Source of the DNA: Arsenophonus sp046530785
GTDB taxonomy: Bacteria; Pseudomonadota; Gammaproteobacteria; Enterobacterales; Enterobacteriaceae
DNA length: 56,209 nucleotides
NCBI GenBank assembly: GCA_046530785.1
Contig: JBHEQT010000010.1
Location: 1 to 56,209 of the forward strand
Direction of reading: 5' to 3'
Under the pieces are notes generated by a model, which was given only the letters and a program-made list of their open reading frames with translations, searched no databases and was not told where the DNA came from. Of this stretch, positions 29,815 through 41,342 are shown piece by piece. A program made the position numbers and the translations under genes. Numbering within the stretch: position 1 is the first letter of the stretch; each line of letters starts with the position of its first letter.

Positions 29815-30105
29815 TTAATTTTTTTGTTTTATTTTTTTTGCTCGATTGCGACGTTTTTCTTTCGGATCATTAAGTAATGGACGATAAATTTCAACTCGAT
29901 CTCCATCAAATAAGATATCAGTTAGTTTAACAGGTCTACTATAAATCCCTACTTTATTTTTACTTAAATCAATGTCATTACAAAGCGATAAAATGCCTGA
30001 TTGTATAATCGCCTCTTCAACACTAGAAACTTCTAGTAATTTTACATGTAATAAAAATTGCTTATCTGGCAATGCATAAACAACTTTAATATTTATTGTA
30101 TCCAT
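29815..30105 (-). CDS. rnfH: RnfH family ubiquitin-like protein
   Basis: Small protein with a ubiquitin/ThiS-like fold, 96 residues, the same length as E. coli RnfH (YfjF). Recognised by VVYALPDKQFLLHV, then NDIDLSKNKVGIYSRP, then the closing GDRVEIYRPL and a basic tail. Named from linkage to rnf genes in other bacteria; its biochemical role is not settled. In E. coli it forms a pair with the toxin-like coenzyme Q-binding protein gene ratA just upstream; ratA is missing here. It converges on bamE. Confidence 0.93.
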   Translation of the reverse strand: MDTINIKVVYALPDKQFLLHVKLLEVSSVEEAIIQSGILSLCNDIDLSKNKVGIYSRPVKLTDILFDGDRVEIYRPLLNDPKEKRRNRAKKIKQKN

Positions 30106-30691
30106 GATAAAATCTGTGAGTAAATTGAATAAATTTTCATATTATATTTTTCAGTTAATTCTCTAAAATCTAACTAAAACTAACGTTTTTAGTTTTATAT
30201 TAAACTTAAAAATAAAAATATTCTTTACAAATACCTTTAAATAAAATTCTAAGAAACCAAATAGCAATTTGTTACATAAAAATCCTTTTATTGACTTTAT
30301 TTGAACAAAATTATTATTTTATAATGTATTATAGTAATAAAAAATTTTAAGTATATTACTGAAGAATAAACTTAATCGAACATTCTTATTTTATTATCCA
30401 ATATAGTTGGGATATGAATTCAATCATTGGAGTTAAACTAATAATTACGAATATGAATCTATAAGACTTGATTAAATCATATATTTTTTACATTATAAAT
30501 ACAAATATATAGGTAGACTAATTTTTAATATTACTATCTTCAGAATATAAATTCTAAATAGTGTAAATAATTAATACATAATTAAATAAAAGATATAAAT
30601 AATAGACTTTATGTGAACAAATATATTTTTAATAAAAATAATATATCCTTTAAACTTGTTATTATATTTATATATACAGTATAGTAAAATT
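30106..30691. other. Eroded ratA locus
   Basis: In E. coli ratA (about 480 bp) lies between rnfH and smpB on the rnfH strand. This 586-bp gap is the right size but has no RatA-like frame. It has a short inverted repeat near 30175-30200. I infer in-place erosion. Confidence 0.5.
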
Positions 30692-31180
30692 ATGACAAAG
30701 AAAAAAGAGCAAAAATCTAGTTCCTCAATAATCACTCTAAATAAAATGGCATATCATGAGTATTTTATTACTGAAGTAATAGAGGTTGGTTTAGCTTTAC
30801 AGGGCTGGGAAGTTAAAGCACTACGTGCCAAAAAAGCTAATATTACGGATAGTTATGTTTTATTAAAAAATGATGAGGCATATCTTTTTGGTCTAACAAT
30901 TACTCCACTAAATGTAGTCTCCTCCCATATACTTTGTGATCCAATACGCACAAAAAAATTATTAATAAATCAGTATGAGCTTGATTCTTTATTTGGTAAA
31001 ATAAATAGAAAAGGACTCACAATAATAGCATTATCTCTTTATTGGAAAAATGCCTGGTGTAAAGCAAAAATTGGTGTCTCTAAAGGTAAAAAAGAGCACG
31101 AAAAACGTTTTATAATTAAAGAAAGAGAATGGAAATTAAACAAAGAGAAAATTATGAAAAGTAAATTATTAAGAATATAA
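30692..31180 (+). CDS. smpB: SmpB, tmRNA-binding protein
   Basis: Binds tmRNA and delivers it to ribosomes stalled on broken mRNA. The ATG at 30692 is chosen because it gives MTKKKEQKSS, matching the E. coli start MTKKKAHK; a 12-codon upstream extension has no support. It encodes 162 residues; E. coli has 160. Core motifs are ALQGWEVKALRAKKANI, DSYVLLKNDEAYLFG, LYWKNAWCKAKIGVSKGKK and the basic C-terminal tail that probes the decoding centre. Next to ssrA (45-bp gap), the ancestral arrangement. The Shine-Dalgarno is weak. Confidence 0.96.
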   Translation: MTKKKEQKSSSSIITLNKMAYHEYFITEVIEVGLALQGWEVKALRAKKANITDSYVLLKNDEAYLFGLTITPLNVVSSHILCDPIRTKKLLINQYELDSLFGKINRKGLTIIALSLYWKNAWCKAKIGVSKGKKEHEKRFIIKEREWKLNKEKIMKSKLLRI

Positions 31181-31183
31181 TTC

Positions 31184-31212
31184 TTAACATTATTAATTTT
31201 TTCTGATATAAT
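31184..31212 (+). promoter_or_regulatory. Sigma-70 promoter of ssrA
   Basis: TTAACA (31184-31189) and TATAAT (31207-31212) are separated by 17 bases, with an extended -10 TG at 31204-31205. The mature tmRNA 5' end lies 12 bases after the -10 box. It is the best sigma-70 promoter seen in the window. Confidence 0.7.
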
Positions 31213-31224
31213 TAAAATTATCTT

Positions 31225-31595
31225 GGGGCTGATTTAAGGATTCGACGAGATTTGCAAAATCTAAGGTGCATGCCGAGGGGTGGTTTGCCTCGTAAAAAAA
31301 CCGCAAAAATAGTCGCAAAAGACAACAACTACGCACTAGCAGCTTAATAAACTGCGTAGAGCCTTCTCTCCCTAACCTCCGCTCTTAGGACATGGGATTA
31401 AGAGAAGTCAAATTTAAAAGAGATCGCGTGTAAATACTTAACCTGAGGTTAAAACGTTAAATTTAATCAGGCTATCCTGTTAGATTAGTGTGTCTATCCA
31501 CAGCTAATTGGCAAAAATATAAAGACTAGACTATGCATGTAGTACCAAAGACGTAGGAATTTCGGACGTGGGTTCAACTCCCACCAGCTCCACCA
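31225..31595 (+). ncRNA. ssrA: Transfer-messenger RNA (tmRNA)
   Basis: Rescues stalled ribosomes by acting as tRNA and then mRNA. The 5' end GGGGCTGA and 3' end CAGCTCCACCA form the Ala-tRNA-like acceptor, and the T arm is GTGGGTTCAACTCCCAC. The whole molecule follows the E. coli tmRNA closely, including CGAGGGGTGG and GTCGCAAAAGAC around the resume codon. The tag frame is 31315-31347: GCA, then codons for KDNNYALAA, then TAA TAA. The tag AKDNNYALAA differs from E. coli ANDENYALAA at the second and fourth residues but keeps the ALAA degron. CCA is encoded. Confidence 0.98.
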
Positions 31596-31696
31596 ATTTA
31601 ATTTTGTTAAGTCTGTGGAAAAATAAACTTTCCAATAAAAATTATAAAATTGATTTAACATTGCTATATCATTCAAATACTCTTGAAGTATATCTA

Positions 31697-31726
31697 AGAT
31701 TATTTAATTTTAAAATTAAATAATCT
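31697..31726. repeat. Perfect 30-bp palindrome downstream of ssrA
   Basis: 15-bp arms with no centre (left arm AGATTATTTAATTTT), about 100 bp after the tmRNA 3' end. TTAT follows, so it might act as a weak terminator for ssrA, but the stem is nearly all A:T. Confidence 0.65.
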
Positions 31727-31739
31727 TTATAATATGGAT

Positions 31740-31771
31740 TTTTATAATCATTGTTATGAATGATTATAAAA
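31740..31771. repeat. Inverted repeat, 13-bp arms, 6-nt loop
   Basis: TTTTATAATCATT (31740-31752) pairs with 31759-31771 over GTTATG. It lies 13 bp after the 31697 palindrome. Two tandem hairpins after ssrA may together terminate transcription. Confidence 0.6.
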
Positions 31772-34700
31772 TGTAGAAAATAGTGAGGTTATTTATTTAT
31801 TATATTTTTTTTTAAAATATAATTTTAAGTTTATTAATTTAATTATACCATCTTTTCTATATATAATTTTTATTAAATAGGATCCATAAAAAGCTATTGT
31901 TTAAGATAAATAATCACCTTAATTTTTTCTTATATACATTTTTTATTATTATGAATATTTATAACAAATACCTTCATACAATTTTATTTATATTTTATAC
32001 TAACAAAGAAATCTAAGATTAGGTTTTTTATTAATCTCAGAGATCAATCAAACCATCATTATGAATAATTTTATTCTATTATATTCTTTTTAAGAGAATT
32101 TTTTATTCTTCAATTACGTTATTTAAGCAAAATTAATTAAGAAATAGATATTATCATTATATAAATATTTTCTTTAAAAACTATTGGAAAATAGGATTAA
32201 GTTATTTTGAAAGAGTAATATTGATAAATTATATTTATCAAATACAATGTAATATTAACGATAAGAAAGGTCATCTAATTTATTATTATATATCTTTTTA
32301 GTTTTTAAATCCGAAAAGATCAAAGTAATTTTTAGTCTATCTGAATAAATTCAAAACGTAGGGAGAGTAGGGAACCATATTTTCTATTCTTTAAATATAG
32401 AAATTAAATTTATCTAAAAAATTTAACTATAATTTATGACTTCAATTTTATATTTTGAAAATTTATCAGATGATCACATCATATCGTTTAAAAAAATGAT
32501 TTTATAAAACCATAAGTATGTTAATAGTTAAAATTATAAATTTCTTTATAATTTCTTCTTTTAGTTAGAAATATACTCTTAAATTAGAGAAATTATATTT
32601 CTATAATAATCTTAATCAAGAATAATAAAAATATTTTTGTTAAAATAATTCTTTTAATATGTATAAATAGTAATAAGATAATATCCGATTTTTCAAATGG
32701 ACTCTTTTATATTTAAAATAATATATATATTTTATTCATTTTAATCTATTATGTAATTCTATATTTTAAAATCTCTTATTATAATATAAATATTAAATAA
32801 TAATTTATTTGTATACTAGAATGTATAATATTAAAATATCATGTAAGTAGTGTTGATAAAATCTTATTACGTATAATATATTTATATTAAAATAATTTAA
32901 AAATTTTTTTAATTATTAATTATAAATATAAACTTAATAAGTGTAAAATTTTAAATAAAAATATTATAAATTTTATTTATATGAATATCATTTCATTAAT
33001 CTAATAATTAATATTAAAAATGCATTTTATTTATTATTGAATAAAGTTATAAAATTATCATTTATAATTTTTTATTATTATATTCTTATATTGATTAATT
33101 TTATTAATTAAAAATTATTAAGAATTAATGATGTTAAATTTATACTGAATCATATAATTTATTTATAGTATGATTATTGTATATCCTATTTATTATAAAA
33201 CTAGTAATATTATTAAGAATTTTAATTCTTATTATTACTTTCTCTTTTATCAAAATTTTTATCAACTATATTAATTGTTTTCAATAATAAAAGAATTAAT
33301 AATAAAATCTCTAGAAAATTCCTTTATTAATAACGATAGAAAGAATTGAAGGAATATATTAATATTAATAATTAAATTTATAAAATATCTTTATATTAAA
33401 TATATATAATTACATTATATATAAGTATTTAATATAAATTAAAACACTATATTTTACTATTTTAAAAAAATAAATTCTATTAAATATTGATTTAAAATAT
33501 CACTAATAGTTTACTATATATTTAACAGGTTATTTTAGAACTATATAATGTACTATTATATAGTGATTTTAAAAAGATTAATAAAAATTTGATTTTTAAT
33601 TCTATAAATTTAATTGAATTATTATTCAATTAAATCTTATTCAAGTTTTAATAAACTACTTAATTATTTTTAAAATTTTAGTTATTTTTATTTTTATGAT
33701 TTTATATTAAAATATAATTATAAATAAAAATAATATAAATCTATCTATTTACATTATTTAATTAAATTTAAATATAACGTATTTAAATAATCAATAATTT
33801 ATTAATTAAATTAAATATTATATAATAATTTAATTTAATTAATAGTAATTTTTAGAAAAAAATAATGAAATCACTAATTTGAAATCTTTTTCATTATCAC
33901 GTTATTATTAACTTAATATATATTTTATAATTTTGATATTTAATTATATTATATATATTAAATATATAATATAATAAGGAATTAATTATAGTTAATACTA
34001 ATAAAATAAAAGAAATTTTCTATATTAAAAAACTAACTAATGATAAGTTACTTTAATACTATAAATATATAAACAAAATTTATTATAGAAAATATTTTAA
34101 TTAATTAATTATATTTTATATGACTTTTGACTCCTATTAATATATATAGAAATTTTTTCTGAGTTAATATAATTTTGAATTTAATAAATTTCCTATTAAA
34201 TATTAATTACTTATTATTTAATAGACAAATTTCTTAGATATTTAGATTTTTATTAATCATTTTTTATAATTAAAATTTAATTACAAATAGAGAACCTCTA
34301 GAAATTCATATATTATATATTAATATTATTTAATATAAATAAATTAAAAAGAAATTAATTAAAATTAATATAAGAATTGAACGATAAATATCAAGGATAG
34401 GAATAATAATATTTTGACAATAACAGTTGATAACAACTACTATCATTATAGTAAATAAATCAAGCTAAAATTCAATACAGAGAAATTAAGTACCTTTAGT
34501 TAAATGAAAAAATTTCATTTATTTTTCATATATTTGATAACTATATGAATTATTATATAACACTATTAGAAAATAAGCAATATTTAAATTAATTAAATTA
34601 AGATTAACTTGAAGATATCAAAATTAATCATAAAATTTATTATTTAATTGATTAAAAATACATTTTAAACATTAGCATAATAATTATGCTTTTAAAAAAA

Positions 34701-36132
34701 TTCAATTTTCTATTCGTTATTTCATAACTAAATTCAACAGTACATAAAATATAAATATTTTTTTAATTTATTAAATCCTCACTTTAGTATGTAAGAATTA
34801 AGTATCTTAATATGAAGTATAATATTTTAAATTTATTCAACTTATTAGGAATATTTTAATAAACTTAAAATAATATTTCATTATCTCCGAACATTATCAG
34901 ATAAATAGTCATTTAATTTAATATACACTATATTAATATAAATTTTCTTCGTATTTTTAGTATATAATAATAATTGTTATTATTATATAAAAATTTAAAA
35001 CAAATATTAAAATTAAAGAATTTTAATTTAAAATAAAATGATAATGTTTAAAATTTAGAAAAATTAAAGATCTTATTAATATAATAAAATATTTTTTATT
35101 AGTATATCTATTATTATAGGATTTATAACTAAATATATAAGACAATTGTAAAAGATAATTTTTCTATTCTATACTTCTTTCATACTTTTTCATCTTGATT
35201 AATGAATTTTTAGAATTATAAAAATAAATTTGCTAATATATGGAGAATTAAGATTTTATTATAAATAAATAAAGTTAATTTTGTATCTATCGTTATCAGT
35301 ATAATAAATTTCCTCTTTTCTCACTTCAAGTAAATTTTCTAAAAGTATTATTTATGTTTATTTTTGCTATAATTTTTATTATACATTAATTTTAAAAAAT
35401 TTAAATTATTAGTAAGTTTGCTATTTTAAGCTAATTCTAAACTAATGATATTAATAAATTATTATTTATTTTTTATTCTTTTTTTTATCTATAATAAATA
35501 AATGAGATTAATAACTTTTTAAAATATTGAATATACTATATTTTATAGTATAAATATTTATCTAAAAAGAGAATATAAAATTCTTAAGAAGAAAATATTC
35601 TTCTTATTAAGAAGTAAAAATATACCTTTGATATTGATATAAAAATGATAATTAATTTATTAGCTATTAAAGAAATAGAGCAAGAGAAACTGAGAAGTAA
35701 GAAATATAATATTTTTTATATTTTTGATATTCAATTTTATTGAATAGGATCTATTACGTTAATAAATATTATTATTACATAATTTCTAATTAATTAAGTA
35801 TTTTTATTGAAAGAGTATAAAATTAATTAATGATTTTTATAAATTCTTCCGTTTATTCTATTAGGATAAAAATTTACTTTATTTGGAGAATATAACTGAC
35901 AATAAATAAGATGTTCAAAATAAATAGTTAAAATTAGTAATTAGAAAATTTTTTCTTAAACAGGAAGTTATAAACTGTATCCATTTCTTCTTCAATGAAG
36001 AGAAATATCAAGGATTATAAAAATGAAAATTACTCTATATTAAGGTTAAATTTTATATCAATAATAAATAATAAAGTACAAATTAAAATAAAATTATATA
36101 AATTAAGGTAGGTATTTATTTATATTTATACT

Positions 36133-37650
36133 TTATTTACCAGGACGTAATGTTGGAAATAGAATAACATCACGAATTGTATGACTATCTGTTAATAACA
36201 TGATCATACGATCAATCCCAATACCTAAACCTGCCGTTGGTGGTAACCCATGCTCTAGTGCTGTAATATAATCCTCATCATAAAACATGGCTTCATCATT
36301 CCCTTCATCTTTTTGACGAACCTGTTCGATAAACCGATCGGATTGATCTTCTGGATCATTAATTTCAGAAAAACCATTACCAATTTCACGAGCATCTATA
36401 AAGAATTCAAATCGATCGCTAATAAATGGATTGTTATTATTACGACGAGCCAATGGAGATACTTCTGTTGGATATTCAGTAATAAATGTCGGTTGGATTA
36501 AATGTTTTCCCGCGATAACTGCCTCAAAAATCTCACATTGCAGACGTCCTAATCCCCATCCTATTTTTATCTCAATATTCAATGATTTTGCGATTCTTGT
36601 TACTTTAATTATATCATCTAAATCAGCCAAATTTGTTTCAGAATGATATTTGACTATAGCTTCTTTCATCGTCATTTTTCTAAAAGGTTTACCAAAATCA
36701 AATAAATGATCACCATATTTTACTTTGGTTGTTCCTAATACTTCTTTTGTTACTGTTCGAAATAATTCTTCGGTTAACAAAATAAGATCTTTATAATCAG
36801 CATAAGCCATATAAAGTTCCATCATAGTAAATTCTGGATTATGAAAAGATGAAACTCCTTCATTACGAAAATTACGATTAATTTCAAAAATTTTTTCAAA
36901 TCCTCCAATAACTAAACGTTTTAAGTAGAGTTCTGGTGCAATACGAAGATACATATTTATATTTAAGGCATTGTGATGAGTAATAAATGGACGGGCTGCT
37001 GCACCACCAGGTATAACTTGCATCATAGGTGTTTCAACTTCCATGAAATTTTTACTAATCATAAAATTACGTAAAGAAGACAGAATACGTGAACGCATAA
37101 TAAAAGTTTTTCGTGATCTTTCATTAGAAATAAGATCGAGATAACGTTTTCGATAACGTATTTCCTGATCTACTAATCCATGAAATTTATTTGGCAAAGG
37201 ACGTAATGATTTTGTTAATAGATAAACCTCATAACAATGAATGGTTAATTCATTTGTTTTAGTCTTAAACAGTTTACCTTTAACACCAAGAATATCTCCA
37301 AGATCCCATTTTTTAAAATGTTCGTTATAGATTTCTTCAGGTAAATCATCACGAAAAATATAAATTTGAATACGACCACCCATATCTTGTAAAGTAGCAA
37401 AAGATGTTTTTCCAATGATACGACGTGTGATCATGCGTCCCGCAACAGATACATTAATATTTAGTTTTCTAATGTCTTCTGCGTTCTGATCCTTATACTT
37501 ACCATGCAAATCACTAGAGAAATATTCACGACGAAAATCATTAGGAAAAATAATTCCACTACGACGCAATTTTGCTAATTTTTCTCTACGAGTTTTTAAT
37601 TCATGATTTAAATCAATGTATTGATTGGTACTTTGTTGTTCTTGAGACAT
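36133..37650 (-). CDS. lysS: Lysyl-tRNA synthetase, class II
   Basis: Charges tRNA-Lys. It has 505 residues, identical in length to E. coli LysS. The N-terminal OB-fold anticodon domain (GRMITRRIIGKTSFATLQD) is followed by the class II core: motif 1 around FMEVETPMMQVIPGG, motif 2 FRNEGVSSFHNPEFTMMELY, and motif 3 GLGIGIDRMIMLLT near the C-terminus. The Shine-Dalgarno AAGGAAAAG is good. It follows prfB after seven bases, the conserved prfB-lysS operon. Confidence 0.97.
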   Translation of the reverse strand: MSQEQQSTNQYIDLNHELKTRREKLAKLRRSGIIFPNDFRREYFSSDLHGKYKDQNAEDIRKLNINVSVAGRMITRRIIGKTSFATLQDMGGRIQIYIFRDDLPEEIYNEHFKKWDLGDILGVKGKLFKTKTNELTIHCYEVYLLTKSLRPLPNKFHGLVDQEIRYRKRYLDLISNERSRKTFIMRSRILSSLRNFMISKNFMEVETPMMQVIPGGAAARPFITHHNALNINMYLRIAPELYLKRLVIGGFEKIFEINRNFRNEGVSSFHNPEFTMMELYMAYADYKDLILLTEELFRTVTKEVLGTTKVKYGDHLFDFGKPFRKMTMKEAIVKYHSETNLADLDDIIKVTRIAKSLNIEIKIGWGLGRLQCEIFEAVIAGKHLIQPTFITEYPTEVSPLARRNNNNPFISDRFEFFIDAREIGNGFSEINDPEDQSDRFIEQVRQKDEGNDEAMFYDEDYITALEHGLPPTAGLGIGIDRMIMLLTDSHTIRDVILFPTLRPGK

Positions 37651-37657
37651 CTTTTCC

Positions 37658-38755
37658 TTATAGACCAGCTTTCAAGCTTGCTTTAATAAATTTATCCAGA
37701 TTCCCATCTAATACATCTTGGATATTTCGATTTTCAATACCGGTCCGTAGATCTTTAATCCGAGAATTATCTAATATATAAGAACGAATTTGACTACCCC
37801 AACCAATATCAGATTTATTTTTTTCTAATACTTGTTTATCTGCATTCTTCTTTTGCATCTCTAAATTATATAATTTAGCTTTTAATTGCCTTAAAGCACG
37901 ATCTTTATTCTTATGTTGAGAACGATCGTTCTGACATTGAGTAACAATACCAGTTGGAATGTGTGTTATACGTACAGCTGACTCTGTTTTATTAACATGT
38001 TGTCCACCAGCTCCTGATGCTCGATAAACATCTATTCGTACATCTGATAAATTTATTTCAATATCAATCTGATCTTCCAGATCAGGATAAATAAATGCTG
38101 AACTAAAAGAAGTATGACGTCGACCACCTGAATCAAAAGGACTTTTACGAACTAAACGATGAATACCTGTTTCAGTACGTAACCAGCCATAAGCATACTC
38201 ACCAATAATCTTTATAGTTGCAGATTTTAAGCCAGCAATATCACCATCAGAGATTTCAATAATTTCTGTTTTAAAACCTTTTGACTCTGCCCAACGTAGA
38301 TACATTCGTAGTAACATATTAGCCCAATCTTGTGCCTCAGTTCCCCCTGAACCTGCCTGTAAATCAAGATAACAATTAGCATTATCATAGTTCCCTGAAA
38401 ACATTCGTTGAAATTCTAATTGATTGAGTTTTTCTTCCAGATTTGCTAATTCTACTACTGTCTCATAAAAAATTTCTTCCTTATTGGATTCAATAGCTAA
38501 ATCGAATAAAATTGATATATCCTTTAAACTTTGAATTAAAGTATCAATTATTTTTACCCTTTCTTTAAGAGAAGAACGTTCTTTACCTAACTTTTGTCCT
38601 AGTTCAGGTTTATTCCAGAGATCAGGATACTCAAATTGTATATTTAATTCTTCCAAACGCTTTTTCTTAGTATCATAATTAAAGATATCCATTAAAATTT
38701 TTGTTCTCTCTAAGAGGACTTGAATCTGATTTTTTATTGAATTAATTTCAAGCAT
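37658..38755 (-). CDS. prfB: Peptide chain release factor 2, without programmed frameshift
   Basis: Terminates translation at UAA and UGA. It has 365 residues, the E. coli length. It has the SPF stop-codon recognition tripeptide (VRKSPFDSGGRR), the catalytic GGQ (SGAGGQHVNKTES) and the usual C-terminal helix. In E. coli and most bacteria prfB needs a +1 shift at an in-frame UGA near codon 26, helped by an internal Shine-Dalgarno. Here the region reads straight through (ILMDIFNYDTKK): no UGA and no AGGGGG-like element, the codons being ATG GAT ATC TTT AAT TAT. RF2 autoregulation is therefore lost. First gene of prfB-lysS; recJ, its usual upstream neighbour, is gone. Confidence 0.97.
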   Translation of the reverse strand: MLEINSIKNQIQVLLERTKILMDIFNYDTKKKRLEELNIQFEYPDLWNKPELGQKLGKERSSLKERVKIIDTLIQSLKDISILFDLAIESNKEEIFYETVVELANLEEKLNQLEFQRMFSGNYDNANCYLDLQAGSGGTEAQDWANMLLRMYLRWAESKGFKTEIIEISDGDIAGLKSATIKIIGEYAYGWLRTETGIHRLVRKSPFDSGGRRHTSFSSAFIYPDLEDQIDIEINLSDVRIDVYRASGAGGQHVNKTESAVRITHIPTGIVTQCQNDRSQHKNKDRALRQLKAKLYNLEMQKKNADKQVLEKNKSDIGWGSQIRSYILDNSRIKDLRTGIENRNIQDVLDGNLDKFIKASLKAGL

Positions 38756-41075
38756 ACTATTAAATCTTATTTATGTTTTTATTAAAAGTTATAAAATATA
38801 AATCGATTATTTTATCGAATCTTATTGAAGAATTGTACTTGTTAAGTAACATACTTCATGAAACTATTTTTACTAACTAAAAAGTTATTTTTTCCTAATA
38901 AATACTATATTATAATAATACTTTAAAATCTAACTATTAGAAATTATACCAAAAGAATTTTGATTTTAGTAAAGAGAAAATGATATTTAGATCACATCAC
39001 TTTTATTGAGTAATAATGGTTAAGGATTACTTGAATATTATTCAAGATTATAAATGCTGAATTAACAATTGAATCTTACGAATTATCAGAATTCTCCTTA
39101 AATAAAATTTATAAGAAAATTCGATTATTATAAAACATTATTAGAGGTTATAAATAATTAATATTAAATATTCAAGGATATTATTATCATTTTAGCACTA
39201 TTGTAGTTTTTAAGATAACATCTAGATAACAGTTTCTGATAAAGTGTTGTTTTTAATATCAGAAATTTTCTATAAATTAATTTAATAAAAGACCTTTTAT
39301 ATTTTCCTGGAATTTTATTAATTCAATAATATCTTTATAATATTGCTTCATTATTTATTTCAACAATCTTACTTTTAATAATTCTTTCGAGAATATTGTT
39401 ATTCAAAAAAGTTTAATCATTAGATTTAAAAAGTTTTTAAGATTTAATAAACATCTCGTTCCTATCTTTTATTAGGCTCTGCAGCCATGCATGGTTATAT
39501 TGAGTAGAAACTTTTAAAGTTGATCCTGAATTTTATAATCATACCTAAGGATTTTTCATTAATCTTATAAATGAAAAATAATAGAAAAAAGACTTTTCTT
39601 TTGAAAATCATTAAAAATTCTTCCTCCTGTGAACGAACTTGAATACTCTTAATTGGACAATGAAACATTCATATTTAGAAAATTGAATTTATTAGAAATA
39701 TATTCTATTAAAATAATATGATCATAATCATGTATTTTATTTTTAATTTTGATTTTTAAAAACAATTTACCTATAAAGACTAAATAAAAAATAAAGAAAA
39801 ATAAATCTTAGATAAATTATTCAATATCTCTTGTCGAAGATTTTTCGATCTTTTTTGAATTAATAACGTTATTTAACTAGTAATTTTTTTAGTTTTAATG
39901 GTTTTATATTACGATAAATAATTGTGATTCCATATAAAATTGTATTAATAAGCTTTTATATTTTATGAACTTTTACCTGTATAGCAAAATATAATCTTGG
40001 ATTTATTTTTATTTCAATCTATAAAATATCATTGGTTTAATAATTAGTAATAAAACTAACAATTATTAATTAAATATCTGAAATTTTATCCATATCAAAA
40101 ATTCTTTTTAGAATATAACTTATATGATTTTCAAATTATTTTTTCTTGACTTAATAGTTTTTATATGGTTTCGTTCTGCATGATCACAGTAATAATCTAA
40201 CAACTCTACTAACAATTATAATAGTGATATACTTTACTTTTGCTTATTAAAAGAATAAAAGAAATCTTTTTATTTAACTGATGATTTCTACATATGCATT
40301 TTCTATCTTTAAAAGAATTAACACTATTCTTGATAATTACGGATATATCTCTATAACTAATATCACCTAAATTTAGCATTTTGTAATTTTTATAAAAAAG
40401 AATTAAAAGTTAGCATAAAGTATTGCTAAATCACTTTTAAAAAAAATATTGAGTTAATATTTGTTAGTAAATATTTCATAAAGTATTAAAAGATCAAAAA
40501 ACTTTAATTAAAATCTTTTTCTAATATTAAAATATATTATTTTTTGTGAAAATAATGATGTTAAATAATCCATCAGCTTTTTAATGCTTTCTAAATTTTA
40601 CTTTTAGAATTGTAAAAATTACATGCCTGTCAATTACAATACAAAAAAGAGTCTGCAATTGTTCTCTTATCGATAAAAGTTTTAAACCTTTAATAAAATT
40701 ACGAGGAGTTTCTCTGAAATTTTAAATTTATACCCTTTGAGAAATATATTTCCGTTAAAAACAATCAATAGATAAATAAGATTTCATTTTAATATCTGAT
40801 ATTTTTATATTACAATATGAAATTTATTTCATGATAAACTTTCTATCAATATAGAGTATATTTATAATACTTAAGTAAATTAATTGTTCCATCTATATAT
40901 TTATTTAAAAATAGAGGTTATAAATAGGAAAATAATATATATGCTACGAAGCATGCTATTCATATTCATGCTAAAATTAAGAACAGCTATTTATATTAAT
41001 ATAGTGTTTATCTTTCCATCAGGGTAGGTTACTGTGATTTTTTGAATTAAAGAAATAAATATTTGATAACTCTTT

Positions 41076-41112
41076 ATCTAATATTCTAGAATAATATTCT
41101 AGAATATTAGAT
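41076..41112. repeat. Perfect inverted repeat, 18-bp arms, with two TTCTAGAA cores
   Basis: The longest perfect inverted repeat seen: arms 41076-41093 and 41095-41112 around one A. Each half holds the palindrome ATATTCTAGAATA, so it is a palindrome built of two smaller palindromes. No gene lies within 2 kb. Function unknown; a template-switch origin is plausible. Confidence 0.75.
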
Positions 41113-41318
41113 TATTTAATAGAATTTTATTTTTTTTAATACCTATAATAAATTTCTTGATATATATTTTAATTTTCTGGCATAAATAATATTATCGATC
41201 AATAATAATTTTACAGAAATTTACATATCACTTTTCTTCCGATAATATGAAAATTTCAACCAATTAAAAAAAATTAAATTATTATCTATACATCCCTGAT
41301 TAACCTTATATTTAGAAA

Positions 41319-41342
41319 TTTAAATTTCAATTTAAATTTCAA
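41319..41342. repeat. Tandem duplication of a 12-bp unit
   Basis: TTTAAATTTCAA occurs twice head to tail (41319-41330 and 41331-41342). A simple slippage duplication. Confidence 0.6.

Larger units (their letters stand above)
31596..36132. other. AT-rich desert between ssrA and lysS
   Basis: 4.5 kb without any recognisable gene. Two hairpins directly follow ssrA (31697-31726 and 31740-31771); beyond them I see only low-complexity AT sequence and weak AT-only palindromes (for example near 33395 and 35532). In E. coli the two ends of this gap are far apart on the chromosome, so a rearrangement or a large deletion joined them. Confidence 0.55.

Noticed and set aside
31494..31676. 60-codon minus-strand frame overlapping the tmRNA 3' end
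   Set aside because: It is antisense to the conserved tmRNA acceptor and T arm; frames of this kind opposite tRNA-like ends are well-known spurious calls.
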